Source: Apostichopus californicus
Taxonomy: Eukaryota; Echinodermata; Holothuroidea; Aspidochirotida; Stichopodidae
NCBI GenBank assembly: GCA_020650975.1
Contig: JAIPMN010007394.1
Location: 1 to 64,000 of the forward strand
Length of the DNA stretch: 64,000 nt
Direction: 5' to 3'
The notes beneath the pieces were generated by a model. That model was not told where the DNA came from and searched no databases. It saw only the letters and a program-made list of their open reading frames with translations. The translations under genes and the position numbers were made by a program. Positions 12,301-42,700 of this stretch are shown here, one piece after another; the stretch's first letter is position 1, and each line of letters opens with the position of its first letter.

Positions 12301-14109
12301 TTTATACATCAACTTGAGGTACATAACACCATGTACCTTCAAAGGGTTGTTACTTTGTCGTGTGCCCCCTGCTTTCTTCACTGAGATAAGCAAATACCTG
12401 ATGTAATAAAACAAAATGCAGAAACGTGTACATATGATGATGTGGTAACATCGTACAATACACTTGTACCTACATGTGGGGGCAAATTTATGGTCGATGG
12501 TAGATCTACATATACTAAATTTACAATATCATAAATATAAGGTAATTCTGATCAATGAACAACTTCAAATTGATCGTATTGTTTTCTTTCAGTTTTGTTA
12601 AAAAAAATTACTTTGTTGCTTAAGTTTTAATAGTTATGGCCCAAATGGACCAACGTGAAAAGTTCATTTCAATAAAACTGAGTATTTCTTGTAAAGTGTG
12701 CCTTTTTTTTGGATTTATCATTATCTTTTGTAGTATTATTATAACGGAAAAGCGTAGAGGTTGCATGTATAGAAAAAGGATAACGTCACTAATTACATAA
12801 CACATCAAAGTCATTTCCATCATACCGATTAATTAGTAATACAATAGAGTAAAAACAAATTGATGAACTATTTAAAGCCGCGAGGGGGGTGGGGGGGGGG
12901 GGAGGGGTACACCCCAACCGATGAATCCGCGCCTGTAAGTTGATTGTATCCAGGCACGTAGTTCATTATCTTGGCTATAGTTAACTAAGAAAAGGAAAAA
13001 GGTTAAAATATTTCGGAACAAAAAAAAGCCCGATCTGTTATTTGTGTTTGAAGTGCTTGCATGAGTGGTGAAACTTTTGGAAGATTTAATCGCAAGAAAT
13101 GCCCGGAAGGCAAGTTAATTGCTGTTCCCTCTAATCCGGTGAGTCAATTATATATTCCTAGAGTTACCAAACTTTCTGCATAAAGTGAAAACGATTGTAT
13201 TTCTTTTTAGCAGAAATCATTTAGTCGCCACACTAATGAAAACTGGAAACCCGCAAACTTTAAGACACCACGTTGACATGACTCCACTCTTTATGACAAA
13301 TATTTTACATCAGTTAGGATTACATAGGGTATGTGGCCATTTTTTCATTTGATGGTGTGACCTCTTAATTGACGGACAAGAGAGGTTAATTACACAATGC
13401 AGATGGTCATTAGGCAGAAGACCCATTTACGACTTCACCAAAATGTCCTGTAGAAAATACACAACACAAAGGTGAAATACTTATCACAGCTACTAATGTA
13501 ATGTTCCAATACAAGCCACTTTGACACTTAAAAAGCCACGGGGAGCAACAAAAAAAAAACGAAAAAAGAGAGAGTTTTCTATGATCAGTTGACAAAGCGA
13601 TAACCGGTCCTTTGCGGTCAGATAAGCAGCCTAGATGCTCCTTAAAACGCTAACTCGATTGCAAAACAAGTCAGCTTCTTTATAGAATGCTTTGCTCTCC
13701 TTTATTTGTACACAAACTGATTTATGTTGAAATAAGAGATTCCTTAGAAGTAGGTTATTTCCTTCTTTCTAAAATAGTCGCTCAGCTGAAGCACCTGAAT
13801 AAAGACCTCTTTTGTGATAACTTGTAACTGTGATAATACCCCATTGATCACACTTACTAAGTAACAGGTAGTTTACAAACTCAGGAACAAGTTGTACGAA
13901 CACCTTTAGAGAAATCCTCGACTGGCTTATAAAGTTTGGGTTTTCTCGAAGAGACTCTGTAAATCTGTCCAAAGGTGAATTTATTGTAACGCAAACCCTG
14001 GAGTCGAAATAACTTAAAACATTCTCTATCGTATATTAGTGTAAGGTAATTTTGCCGAAATTTTGAAATGAAGAAAGACACAATTGAATGAGATTTTTGG
14101 GTTTAATGT

Positions 14110-14355
14110 CAGGCACGGATCCAGAAGGGGGGGGGGGGGTNNAGGGATGTAAACCCCCTTCTGAACCTCACACAAAAAATTCCTAAGTACTTATTACCAA
14201 AACCGTTCGTTTAGATTCTTAAGTTTGTACGTAATTTATAGAAGAAGTACGCCTCGGACTGAATCACTTGATATCTAAATTTTATATGGGCATAAACGAC
14301 CCAAGGTCCCCCCTCCCCCCCCCCCAACCCTCCTTTATATAATACTGGATCCACC
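14110..14355. mobile_element. MITE-like element with GGATCCAG terminal inverted repeats
   Basis: The left end carries GGATCCAG (14,117-14,124) and the right end CTGGATCC (14,345-14,352), a perfect 8-bp inverted pair. G runs sit inside the left end and C runs inside the right end, so the arms can pair over a longer stretch. It shares internal blocks with the copy at 2.8 kb. No coding capacity. Confidence 0.55.
14141..14142. other. Two ambiguous bases (NN) in a poly-G run
   Basis: The only unresolved bases in the window lie inside a G homopolymer. The true run length here is uncertain. Confidence 0.95.
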
Positions 14356-15849
14356 CATGAATGCTTTTTTCAACATTACAGAGACAAAATGATGTCACTA
14401 ATGTGATGTTTGTTGGGTGAGATCATGTGATATATATAACCGCTATGAGATAATTGTGCTACTGCTACAGACACATACCACCGACATGATAATAGATACA
14501 AGGGGACAGGGTATACTCGTTTGCTGAAGTAAGGGGCTGTTTCATTTTTTTTTATGTATGTGTTTTGGTAATAATACAAAAAATGAGACTGTAGGTATTT
14601 TTTTGTAACTCATATTTACAAATGATTTATTTCACATTTCAAACATGATAAGAATTGCATATTAAATCTGTATTAACCACAATGAATTCTTTACCACATA
14701 GTTGTAACACTCACACAGATGAATAGATCAGAAAGTAAGCACAGTTAAAAGGGTTTTGTGAGTTTCTCAAAAGAGACCAAAACAAATAGTGGGAGCCCTG
14801 ATTTAATCTGATGAAGGAAAACCCTGGATAATATGGGAACATTTTCTTTACCTGTGTGTGGTGTATAGATACCATGTTTACAAAAGAGTTTACTTTCTGT
14901 GTTACATGCCCCCCCCCCCCCCCTTCACCTCAAATTACCTTTAACCTCCACTATGCAAAATAAAAGGTTTTGTTTGTTACTCTTTACAAAGCACCCTCAT
15001 ATTAAGAATGAGAACCCTTCAAAATATTCCTTCTTGCGATATAAAGCTTACAAGAATTTGTATTTTGACTTTGCAAGACTTAATACTAAAGTCAACAAAG
15101 AAATGATTTGACTTCTCCTGTTTCACATTTTAATGCTATTAAAATACCATTTAAGGCCAAATCTGTACATCCGTAAAACATTCATCCGATTTAGAAGGTT
15201 TCATAGCTTTTTGACCAGTTTGTTCAGGAGAGACATTTCCATCACGTTTGCTTCGGATAATACTTCTATTAATGTTTGGCTAACTTTTGAACAATAAACT
15301 TGTCAGTTTCCAATTCATTATTAACATCTCAATAAAGACATCACTAGCATGAACAGTCTGAAACACTATGAAACTGTCGAGCACTTGTACATATTTCTTA
15401 AGTCCTTTTTAATGTTCTGTCATTTATTTCTGTAAGTTTCTTCCAGAAGTATCTAGTTTCTTCTTTCCAATGTTAATAAATTCCATTATACAAGGCACAT
15501 TAACTAAGCTGGTGTTCCATCATCCTAAACTTCCTGTATTGAGCCCCTGAATACCCTAACAACAAGTAAGTTTATGGAATAACAAAACCGTTACTACAAT
15601 GATAGCTATGGGCAGGCATAGATATCATTTTACAGTTATTGTACTGTTTTGTAATATTTTTTTCTACCTAACAATGAGAAGCAACACACAAACACCTGAT
15701 AACCTAACAATGTTTAAGTCTCTGTAATAAGGAAACCTTTCTTGGAATGGTGGCCATGGCTGGTGTTACATAACTCATCGATTAAGATCCTTTTAATAAC
15801 TGTGAATGCTTTCAAAGGGGCATGTGAGCTTTGAGATTTTTCCTCTAAG

Positions 15850-16391
15850 AAACCATCAGGTTGATGTAATCACATCATTAAGGTTGATGTAATCGCAACA
15901 AATAAGGTTGATGTAATCACACCTAACGCCAGAGCGGTTGCTGACCAGGCCACCTAATTTCTCTTTGCTCCGAGCAACCATCAGGTTGATGTAATCACAA
16001 CATTAAGGTTGATGTAATCACTACAATAAGGTTGATGTAATCATACAAATAAGGTTGGTGTAATCACAACACATAACGTCAGAGCTGTCACTGACCAGGC
16101 CACCTAATTTCTCGTTGCTCCAAGCAACCATCAGGTTGATGTAATTACAACATTAAGGTTGATATAATCACAACATTAAGGTTGATTTAATCGCAACAAT
16201 AAGGTTCATGTAATCGCAACACATAAGGCCAGAGCTGTCGCTGACCAGGCCGCCTAATTTCTCGTTGCTGCAAGCAACAATCAGGTTGATGTTATCACAA
16301 CAATAAGGTTGATGTAATCACAACAAAAAGGTTCATGTAATCACACCACATTACGCCAGAGCTGTCGCTGACCAGACCGCGAGAGCAAGCC
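15850..16391. repeat. Higher-order satellite just downstream of the DHX8 stop codon
   Basis: A basic motif of about 25 bp (AAGGTTGATGTAATCACAAC) is repeated and grouped into larger units of about 140-150 bp. Each larger unit also carries CTGACCAGGCCRCCTAATTTCTC and a GCTCCAAGCAACCATC block. The last copy runs into the DHX8 terminal exon, where CCCTAATTTCTTCG contains the stop codon. The array lies in the presumed DHX8 3' UTR. Confidence 0.85.
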
Positions 16392-33820
<17,429 letters not shown>

Positions 33821-35700
33821 GCTAAGCTATGTTTATGGCATTCAATTAACTGACAAGATATGCTACTTATTACTGACGGTATGCCAACTTGCGTAACTAA
33901 GTTAGGCTAAGTGATAATTGGCTTCAGTAACTGCAGTATAACACAAAACTTTCGTTAGGCTATGGTAGCACGCTATCATACACTTCGAACCTAGGCTAGG
34001 CTCAGTCTAACTAAAGTAGCCTAACGTAAGGTCCTATCTTTTGCTGATTGAGAACAAACTCGAAACAGGATGGTGTGGTTCCGTCAACCAACAAACTAAA
34101 TTAATTTAACTGAATATAACAGAATATTTTATTAACGGTCTTTCAAGAAGAATTTTATCCATCCATTATTTTCGCAGACTATTGTGTTTGACGAAGTTGA
34201 TACCGTACGTAATACCGATTCAGCTACGATGCAAAAAAAATGAGCGAGGGAGTATCGATGTAAAATACGACCTGATCAACTTGATGGTTATGTGCAACTA
34301 ACAGTATTTAGCATTTCATTTTATATAACTTAGAAATTGAAACAGTAATATACACCGTTATTTTTTTTAAGGAATGAAAACAACGATCGATTACACAGGT
34401 GGTTAAACACATGACCTACAGGATACACACACCAGAGCAGTGATCAGTCACGGGTCCTGAAGTGATGTGGGTGGGGGGTACCCCCACGTGGACGGGGGAT
34501 ACATTTTCTCTACAAAAAAACTTAAAAGATTAAATAAATAAATAAATAAATAAAAAAAAGACAACGTGTGTCCATATGTAAACATGAATGAGAATGGGTA
34601 GTGTTGGGGAAATTGAAAAAGCAAGTAGGCCAAGTTTTAATTGATGTAAAACAAAGGGCGGATCCAGGATTTTAAGTAGCAGGATTCTAGTCGCGCGGTA
34701 GATTAAAGGTACATATATCCGTTCGCGTTGAGTCAGAAGATACGTACGATGCTCATTATAAATTCCCAAACCAAATAGGCCACTTGAAGTTTTTGATTTT
34801 CCCCAACTGGTCAGACTTTGTAATGGTAAATGCGCTGACAGTCACGAAACTTTCGTTATAACGAAAGTTTCGTTACACCAGGCCTTTTTCTTCATTTATT
34901 TTGGGTGTCTTCTATTGGTCTGTAACATCTACAAACATTTAACATGTAGGCCCCTATTCTTACATTTCAAATTCACTTTATATAGATATTGAATTAGGCC
35001 TACAATTGGAACTTATGTACCACTAAGCAAAGCAATTTCGTTACTAAATTTACTGCACAATATTTAACTTCAATGTAAACAAATTTTCTGTGTAGTCGTA
35101 CTTATGCAGTCGTCCGACAACCTGGTAACTTAATTAAGCTACCATACATAGCTGGCTTCACATTACAATGGTAAAACCTATTTTAACAACACAAGACAAC
35201 ATCTGTGACAACATGGGTATTTTTTTTTATATAATGCACGAAAATGAGCAAGCCGCATTGTACTTTATACATACTGAACTTTCTATGTCATAACTAATGA
35301 CTAAGACACAGTGCTAAAGAGACAGAAATTTTTTTGGGGGAAATTGCCAGGCTTCGAACAATCGAATTGTATTCCTCACAACCACGTTAATCGGTGGCAG
35401 GCCCTCTTCAGTCAAATCTGCAATATTTACAGCCAAGATGAGAGAAACCAAAGACGAATTTCGTGACCGTCCTTGACCTCATTGTTTGGCCTTCATCTCT
35501 TCCCGGGTTGAGATTGAGGTGAGCCGGTGCTTTGTGCCATAGTTTATGGCTAGCTTTGAGTTTGATTTGTCACTTAATGAAATTTTGACATGATAAAATT
35601 GACCAATCATGAAATGGCTATAATGTAATTTTCTGATAACTTCAGGGAAATGATGAAATCACAATATGAAACCTTTACGCTATTAATTAAGGGGTGAAAC
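33821..35700. other. DHX8/TLK divergent spacer
   Basis: This separates two genes read in opposite directions, so it should hold both promoters or a shared one. I see no TATA box close to either start. It contains G-rich MITE-like fragments at about 34.44-34.70 kb (GGCGGATCCAGGATTTT) and the palindrome at 34,844-34,873. No coding exon is supported. Confidence 0.5.
34844..34873. repeat. Perfect 30-bp palindrome in the DHX8/TLK spacer
   Basis: ACGAAACTTTCGTTA is followed directly by its exact reverse complement. After one mismatch the symmetry continues two more bases on each side. It could form a cruciform or bind a dimeric factor, or be a TE remnant. There is no direct evidence for a role. 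Confidence 0.9.
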
Positions 35701-35751
35701 CCCCTTCATAAGTACTGTTACATTCTCTTTCCGCTGTCAACACCGCAAGTG

Positions 35752-35759
35752 TGACGTCA
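35752..35759. promoter_or_regulatory. Full CRE palindrome TGACGTCA upstream of TLK exon 1
   Basis: The full cAMP-response element TGACGTCA sits about 110 bp before the end of the candidate TLK first exon. The position fits a core-promoter CREB/ATF site. The transcription start is not known, so the role is inferred. Confidence 0.5.
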
Positions 35760-35769
35760 CACAAAATCT

Positions 35770-35867
35770 TCAATAAACTCTCACCGAACCTGAGAGTTAG
35801 GGAATCAACAACAGAAATGCACCGAAAAACAGAGATTCGTACCGACACGTGTTAAAATCCAAAAGAG
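35770..35867 (+). other. TLK: Candidate TLK 5' UTR exon 1
   Basis: AAAAGAG followed by GTAAGT at 35,868 is a strong splice donor. If spliced to the acceptor at 36,681, an in-frame TAA (35,853-35,855) lies upstream of the TLK ATG, so this exon would be non-coding. It also holds a short upstream ORF. The 5' end is arbitrary. Confidence 0.45.
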
Positions 35868-36704
35868 GTAAGTCATCCTCCTCATATGTTCTCAAGCTGT
35901 AACATTTTCAGTCATTTTTTCCTATATAATGATAACTTTTAGCGCCGATGGGACAAGTGGGCTGTGAAAAACATGTCGGCTGGTACATATGATATACACT
36001 CGACACTGACACATCGTTTGAATGATCGCTTAGGCTAGTGTATCCTAACATTGCATGATACTTTCACAGGTCCTTTCGTTCCATGGTTATTTTCCTCAAC
36101 GTAGCTAGGCAAAGCCTAATGACAATGTAGTGTAGGCTCCGTGTCCGACTTGTAGGTGCAAGTGAACAGACAATATTTCAGATTTTTGAAGGGTGTGTCT
36201 GCATTATCTTTCGGCAGTAACGTTTTCAACATTTGTTTAAGTTCAGGAGTGATATTCTTTTGATATGTGTCATACGTTATTAGAAGTTAGGATAAGGCTT
36301 ATCAATAATACAGCTGCAATTCGAGTTAAAAGGCCAACTCATAAGGCCTAGCCTCACTCGTTAGTCCTTTCGTAAGGCAACTCAACAGTGAGTGTTGAAC
36401 GTAAGTTTGCATCATAATTTAAAATGGTATTAATTGAAATTCTTTATTTCTACTCCACATAGTTCATTTAAGCAAGGTACAGTACATTTACAAAGCATAG
36501 CCCATCAACTAAACTTAAGTTGTTTATCGTTGTAGTTACCAAGAAATTTTTAAAGAAATTAAGAAAATTACAGTGGTTATGTAATACTGAAATGCATTAT
36601 GTACTGTAAGTTTAAGGAATACTTTTCCTAGAATTATCTTTCATATTTGCTCTCTTTCATTTGTGTTTGTATTTCTGCAGATTGATAAGCGCATCTTTAT
36701 CAAC

Positions 36705-39700
36705 ATGCAAAGCTTTAAGCATTTTGATCCCCAAAAGCTGGAGCTTCTAGAGGCCAGATTTAAGGGCAGACGAGAACAGCCGATCATCATCAAAGATGAT
36801 TCCAACCAAAGCTCAGGAAGTAGAAGTTCCAATAATGATGATATTCATGATGTAAGCATATATGTTTGTTAAATCACTGCTGATTAAATACAAATCACTG
36901 CTGAAAAAATAAAATAAATAAAGTTTTAATACCAAGTTTGCATTTTTTGACTTTGATAAACAATTGATTAAATTCCTCATATGATATCTGGTGCGCAGTG
37001 GAATAGGACTCTTCTTAAGAGGAATTTAAAACACTCTTGTCAGTAAACTTGTTTGTGGCTAGGCCTTCTGTAGATGTATTCCTATTCTTAGCAAAGACTG
37101 TTCAATGTAGACAGTTTATGCAGTAATTTTGAATACTCTTAATTAGAATAAAACAAATACTTCATTGCCTTGGGGTACCCTAGGGAACAAATTTAAATTT
37201 GCTTATATTAATACACATACCAGTCAATCTGTTACTCTAGCACTCACCTACATTAGCAGCAAAATTTTTGATTGAAATGTCTATCATAATATATTGAAAT
37301 GTTTTTTTTTCATCTTCCAAGGTTTCGTTAGAAATGCCAACCAAAGAACGAAAGAGAAAGAGAAAAGCACCTGACAATGACCAAACAACTCCAAGTAAGC
37401 CCAAAGTTCGGCAAAATTTGGAAAACCTATGGTGTAATTTCTTATTCTTTTCACTTTATAAACATATCTTTTCATATTTTTAACTATTTAACCTATCATC
37501 AAAAATGTATATACAGTAATGTAATTAGAGAAAAAAGTTTGCCCAAGGAGCTTGACAATGACAACAGACACTACTGTGGTATGAATGCACATTTTACATT
37601 AGCAATGCTCAATGCGGAGAGAAGAAACATACTGTGAGATGAAAAGTCCTTTTCAGTATTAGAGATTCATAGATTGTCTCAACTCTTAACATCTTCTGAT
37701 CAATTTTGGTTCTTTAGAGAAGTTGTGTTTTTGATAAGAAAGAGAGAAAGATGTTCCTTCAAAAATGTGCTTTGGTATGTTTTGCATAGGCCGAGGTGTG
37801 AGTGTGTGTACTTGGGGTTTGAGTCTGCTGGACGTAAGCAATTTGAAGATTTTGCGTCCCTGGCTAAAACATTGCATCCTGGACGCAGAATCCTGTATTT
37901 GTAACAATGCTATAACAATATATATAATTTTTGAAGTATCTTTAATTGAGAAGACCATAGTTTCAGTTCTTAGCTTCCATTGTAAACATATTTCCATATT
38001 GTAACTTTTCATATATATCACCAAAGAAGTACATGAACTATTAATCTGTACAGCAGTAGTTAATGGATTAATGTACAATATTTGTAATATATTTGCTCAC
38101 GTTGATAAGATGGAGGAGGCGAGAGCTAGGGGGGGCACTAGGGGGAGGGGAGGGTATTATGAGGCAAGGACATCAGTACAAGAGAGGTGTTCATAAACAC
38201 CTCTCTCATGTTAGGTTTTATATCTATTTGAGGATTAATCCCACTGAAGCCATTGTTGATACTGCCTTAAACAAGAAATACCACTTTCTTTACGTTACCA
38301 TTGCCCGCAAATCCCCCTCCACCTCAACCTCCACCAGGGTCAGTTTCACGATAGTCATTTTGGATCAAAATATGTATACCCTTTAAAAGTAGATGTGTTT
38401 CCCAGTCCTGAATTATTTTGTAATTCCCCTTGCCGTTAACAGACCTATGATATTTAAAAACAATGAGTTTTTTAGCCATTCCAATTTTATTTTTTGTTTC
38501 TCATTTTTTCCCCCATCAATCATGCAGCTACTGGCAGCAAGAAAATTAGTGAATATTTCAGGGTAAGTAAGTGTTGATTGTAAAGGTTAGATTGTAAAGG
38601 TTATTGTTGATTGTAGAGGTAGTTTCAGAGGGACCGGATAACATCCTCGTTATTACTCTTCTGTATCTACAATCCAGCTTGTTCTATTTTATTGTAGTAC
38701 CCTCTGTTGCTCCTTGTTTTAGTGAGTAGTAGAAGTCAAAGGTCAAAATGTAAAGAATGAAAAGTCAATAGTTTTGAAATATTGTAAAATAAGGTAACTG
38801 AATGGTTTGAAATATTAACAAATTTTGCAAGTAGGCAAGAATTGGGGGAAAAAGCTTTCTGGTTGTTCCTCACGGTTTTTTTCTCCAAATAAATTACAAG
38901 AAGAGTATTTTTGAGGAAGGAGACCTTTGTGATTGTAAAATTTGCTGATGGGCAACCCCCATAAAAGGGAACCCTACATGACTTAGACTACAGAGAGATT
39001 TCTCTCCTGGTACCACACCTATGTAGAATATGAGCAAAAAGAGGTCAAGACTCCAAAAAGATTCAGTATGTGGCGGCGTCATTGAAAGTTCAGTCATTAT
39101 TTTAGTATCTTTTCAGTGGATCATTGAACTGGAATAAACTTCATGTTTATAAACTGTTTCTCTCCTTTCACCCTTCTGATAGCATTCTGGTGCGTCGGGA
39201 AGTCCTGGTCGTGCGTCAGTCAAGTCGCCTGTCGGTGTGGTAAGACAAACCATTTATTGATTGATTGATATAAAAGATGGGACATGTGGCAAATATTGAG
39301 GGAAGGGTGGGGTAGAGGGTCAAAGATCATTCCTCGATTTTTCCCTTAAACTTCATTGTTCTTTGTAAATTTTGAGAGGAAGATGTCATTGTAAGATCTG
39401 CTGATAGGCAACAGCTTATGTGGAATGCCACTCGACTTAGAGATTGGAAAGACTTCTCCCACTGCCCGGTATCAGACCAAAATGGAATATGGGTAAAATC
39501 TGTAAAATACTTCTTGGTGGGATAGGTCACCCACTTCCCCACTGACTGTTATTTCCTCAATATTGATACATTTTGGCAGACTTGTATTTGTTGTACAATC
39601 CTGACTACTGTCTAATTTTGGTAGGTGTCTACAGTTGAGTCATTACAGAACGTTTTGCAATGTTGGAGGGATAATTCTCGTTCCAAGTTTAAAAGCGTTG

Positions 39701-42700
39701 CTATTCTGCATCAATCGGGTAAAATTATACGACACATTAATGACGGGGAATCTAAGCCGCTGGGCCTTCTGGTCTCTTTCTATCTAATTTTTTATTTTTC
39801 CCGTTTTGCGATCGGTTCTACAGTTTCCAATATCACCAGGCGGAAATAGTATGGATTCAAATTTCAGCCATCCATCTACGCCGCACAAAGGGAGAACAGA
39901 AGTTACATCAAAAGCATCTCAGGTAAGACAACTGATCACGATAAAAAAAAAAATTCTGACAAAGGCTGCAGGCAGTTTCTAACGAAATTTGCAAGATTTG
40001 GGAAGAGCAAAGACCAACGTGATAGACCAAATTGTTCTGTTATTGCAGGATAAAATCGATGCAGTCATTGATCGGGTCCATTCTAAGGCTCATTTAATGT
40101 ACCACAGTTGTAGGGCCTGCATGATGTTAAATTTTTGGTTTCGATGATAATCGTAAACTTTGCATTCATGAGTGTGTGTGTGTGTGTGTCTGTGAGTGCG
40201 TTTGTGACGCCAAGATTGTAAACACAATATCTCGAAGGAAAGGTCAGACCAATTTCATATTTAGTGTGTAGAAGTACCACATTGAGTACAAGAAGCCTAT
40301 TGTTTTTGGTGGAGGTCAAAGGTCATTTGGGGTCACCAGGGGTCAAGTAGTGAAAACCTTGTAAACATGATAATTCAAGATGGGAAGCATTCATCAAGAA
40401 AACTGCTCCTGTTACATCATCGAAACCACAATGCATTTTTGCATTCTGGTTCTTTCATTATGTCCTTTTTTTCTCTCATTTGTAGACGGAGATTTCCCTG
40501 GCTGAACTGAAGCAGCTGGAGAACAGAGCGACGAGCGATATCCGAGAAAAAGAAAGCACAATAGAATCCTTGAGCATGGTAAAGTAGAACCGTGCGGGGT
40601 TTTTCTGTGTTTCTCTTTGGTTTGCCCCGCCAGTACACAGGGAATAATGTATCTCAGTATCGCACTGTAAAACTGCTATGCAAAACGGGACAAATTGCTG
40701 GACAAGCGCAGAGATGTAGATCAGTTTTTTGTACGCAGGGACAGTAGCATTTTTTAAAAGAAAAGTTCCAAAGCCTGCTACACAAAATTTCAACACTAAA
40801 ATTATCCCCTGGTACAGTTTTGCACTTATTACATTGCCAGTACGATGGATTAGTTCTTTTTTGATAAGATTAAGCGAGTTGACGTTGATCCAGTGAGATA
40901 AAGATATTGGGTGGAAAGCATTGTCTTAGTTTTATTGTAGATATGCTAGTAGGGTTAGAAGTTGGTACAAAGAGGGAGAGGGGAAAGGGAGGGGGGCAAT
41001 TGACTGGATATAGTGAGAGAGAGGAAAGGATAGTTGTATCAAGTTATTTGAATTTAGTCTGAGTACTTTTATCTGAGTACTTTTATCACAGTCAAACAGG
41101 GTTCAGTTTGTAAAGCATATACAGTTCAATCTCTTCCAGTTTTTGGATTTGATACAAAGAGAATTGAAGAACTGTAACATTTGAAATGTTTTGAATTAAA
41201 ATTGAGATTACATTGGTCCAAAAAGAAAACCACCACTTGTATAAGTCAATTTGCATGTACTATGTAGGTGTATATTTTGAAAAGACTGCACAAAGTGGAG
41301 TGCCTACCTGACGAAACTAAATATTTAGAAGTTGTACAACATGGTGTGATTTAGCCTTGCAAGCATGTTGGGAACTCTGAGCCACAACAATTGCCTTAAT
41401 GTCACCTGCATACACTGCAGGATTGGAACTGCGAAAATATTGATTGAAAGTCAGAACTGAAAAAAACTGAAAACGTTGGTAGAGACCCCTTAATCGTACC
41501 GCCAGCCTTTTTTTAAACCAGCCATGATTCATGTATTTATCCTCCAATCTGTTCCGCAGACCAATATAGAGTTCCAGAAACAATTAGAATCGGCACAAAA
41601 GGTCACGGAAAAGCTGAAAGAGCAGACGGCGAAGAGTACAGAGATGACTAAGAAATTGCTGATTGACAAAGTAAGTATCCTACCAAAGTTTATCTGAAAG
41701 AAATTTGGATGAAGATGTGCCGAAAATGTTTTAACGGTGTACAAAATGTGCTTTTTGATCAAGTAAATACCAGTTGCTTTAAAAAAAAAATTTTTTTAAA
41801 CGTTTCGATTCAGCTTTCTTTTTTTGTTTTCTCCTCTTAAGGCTGTTATAGATCGCAAAGAAGCCAGGAGGCGGTGTATGGAGAACAGGTTACGATTGGG
41901 GCAATTTGCAACGCAAAGGCAAGGAGCTCAATTCGTAGAGACGTGGAGTGATGGATATGCCTTTACTGACCTCATGAAGTGAGTGGACCAATCAGGAATA
42001 TGTTTTATATTTACACGTTTGTGATGCATGCACATCTTTTTGGGTCCGAGGGAAGTGTGTTTTGAACCGATTCGATAATTCTTCGTGTAGTAACAGTGAT
42101 GAAGGTTTCTATCCATATTCATGATTATGCATTGAGTGTACAATTAATGAATCATATTCATGATTATGCATTGAGTGTACAATTAATGAATCATATTCAT
42201 GATTATGCATTGAGTGTACAATTAATTAATCATATTCATAATTATGCATTGAATGTTTGATTGTACAATTAATGAATCATATTCATGATTATGCATTGAG
42301 TGTTCAAGTAATGAGCCCAACAAAGCTTAGGATTGTTGAGACAAAGCATTCTTTATGAGACAGACCAGTATATGTAACCATCGAGGCCTCCCATAAAAAT
42401 AGGCGGTAAAAATATAAAAAAACGAAGAGCTTCAGTATTGTATGGTCTGTTGTTGCTTGCTTACGTGGTCAAGACCAAATGTGCCTACCTTTACAACTTG
42501 TGATGGATATATGCCTGATAAAATTAAGTCCAAAGGTCTGTGCTTAATAGATTATGAATCACATCTCAGAGAGACAAAACAGCCTGTTACTTCCTTTCGA
42601 CCGAGAAGGTTTCTTTTAGATTTACTCACCGCAGCAATACAGCCTCTGTTTGTTTTAACCACTTAACAAAATCATCTATTTCCAGATTGCAAGAAAAATT

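Larger units (their letters stand above)
9328..16391. other. Gene-free stretch between the membrane protein and DHX8
   Basis: No exon I can support on either strand. It contains poly-G/C tracts (about 12.03, 12.89, 14.13, 14.31 and 14.91 kb), one MITE-like copy at 14.11-14.36 kb and the satellite just after the DHX8 stop. The DHX8 3' UTR lies at the right end. Possible minus-strand poly(A) hexamers are at 15,792-15,797 (ATTAAA) and 15,423-15,428 (AATAAA), and I cannot tell which is used. Confidence 0.5.

Noticed and set aside
15850-16380. CRISPR-like array
   Set aside because: Repeats are imperfect, spacers are themselves related, and the setting is an animal gene 3' region. It is a satellite.
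39609-39850. 74-residue plus-strand frame as a TLK exon
   Set aside because: No TLK similarity. The supported exon at 39,824-39,922 uses a different frame and joins in phase without it.
40049-40110. Extra TLK exon after TTGCAG at about 40,048
   Set aside because: The frame is open for a while, but there is no convincing donor and no similarity to TLK proteins. Neighbouring exons already join in phase.
42114-42308. TLK 39-bp array as a copy of the exon donor at 41,978
   Set aside because: TGAGTG and a few nearby bases match, but the rest aligns poorly. Unlike the DHX8 and DDX23 cases the similarity is within chance.
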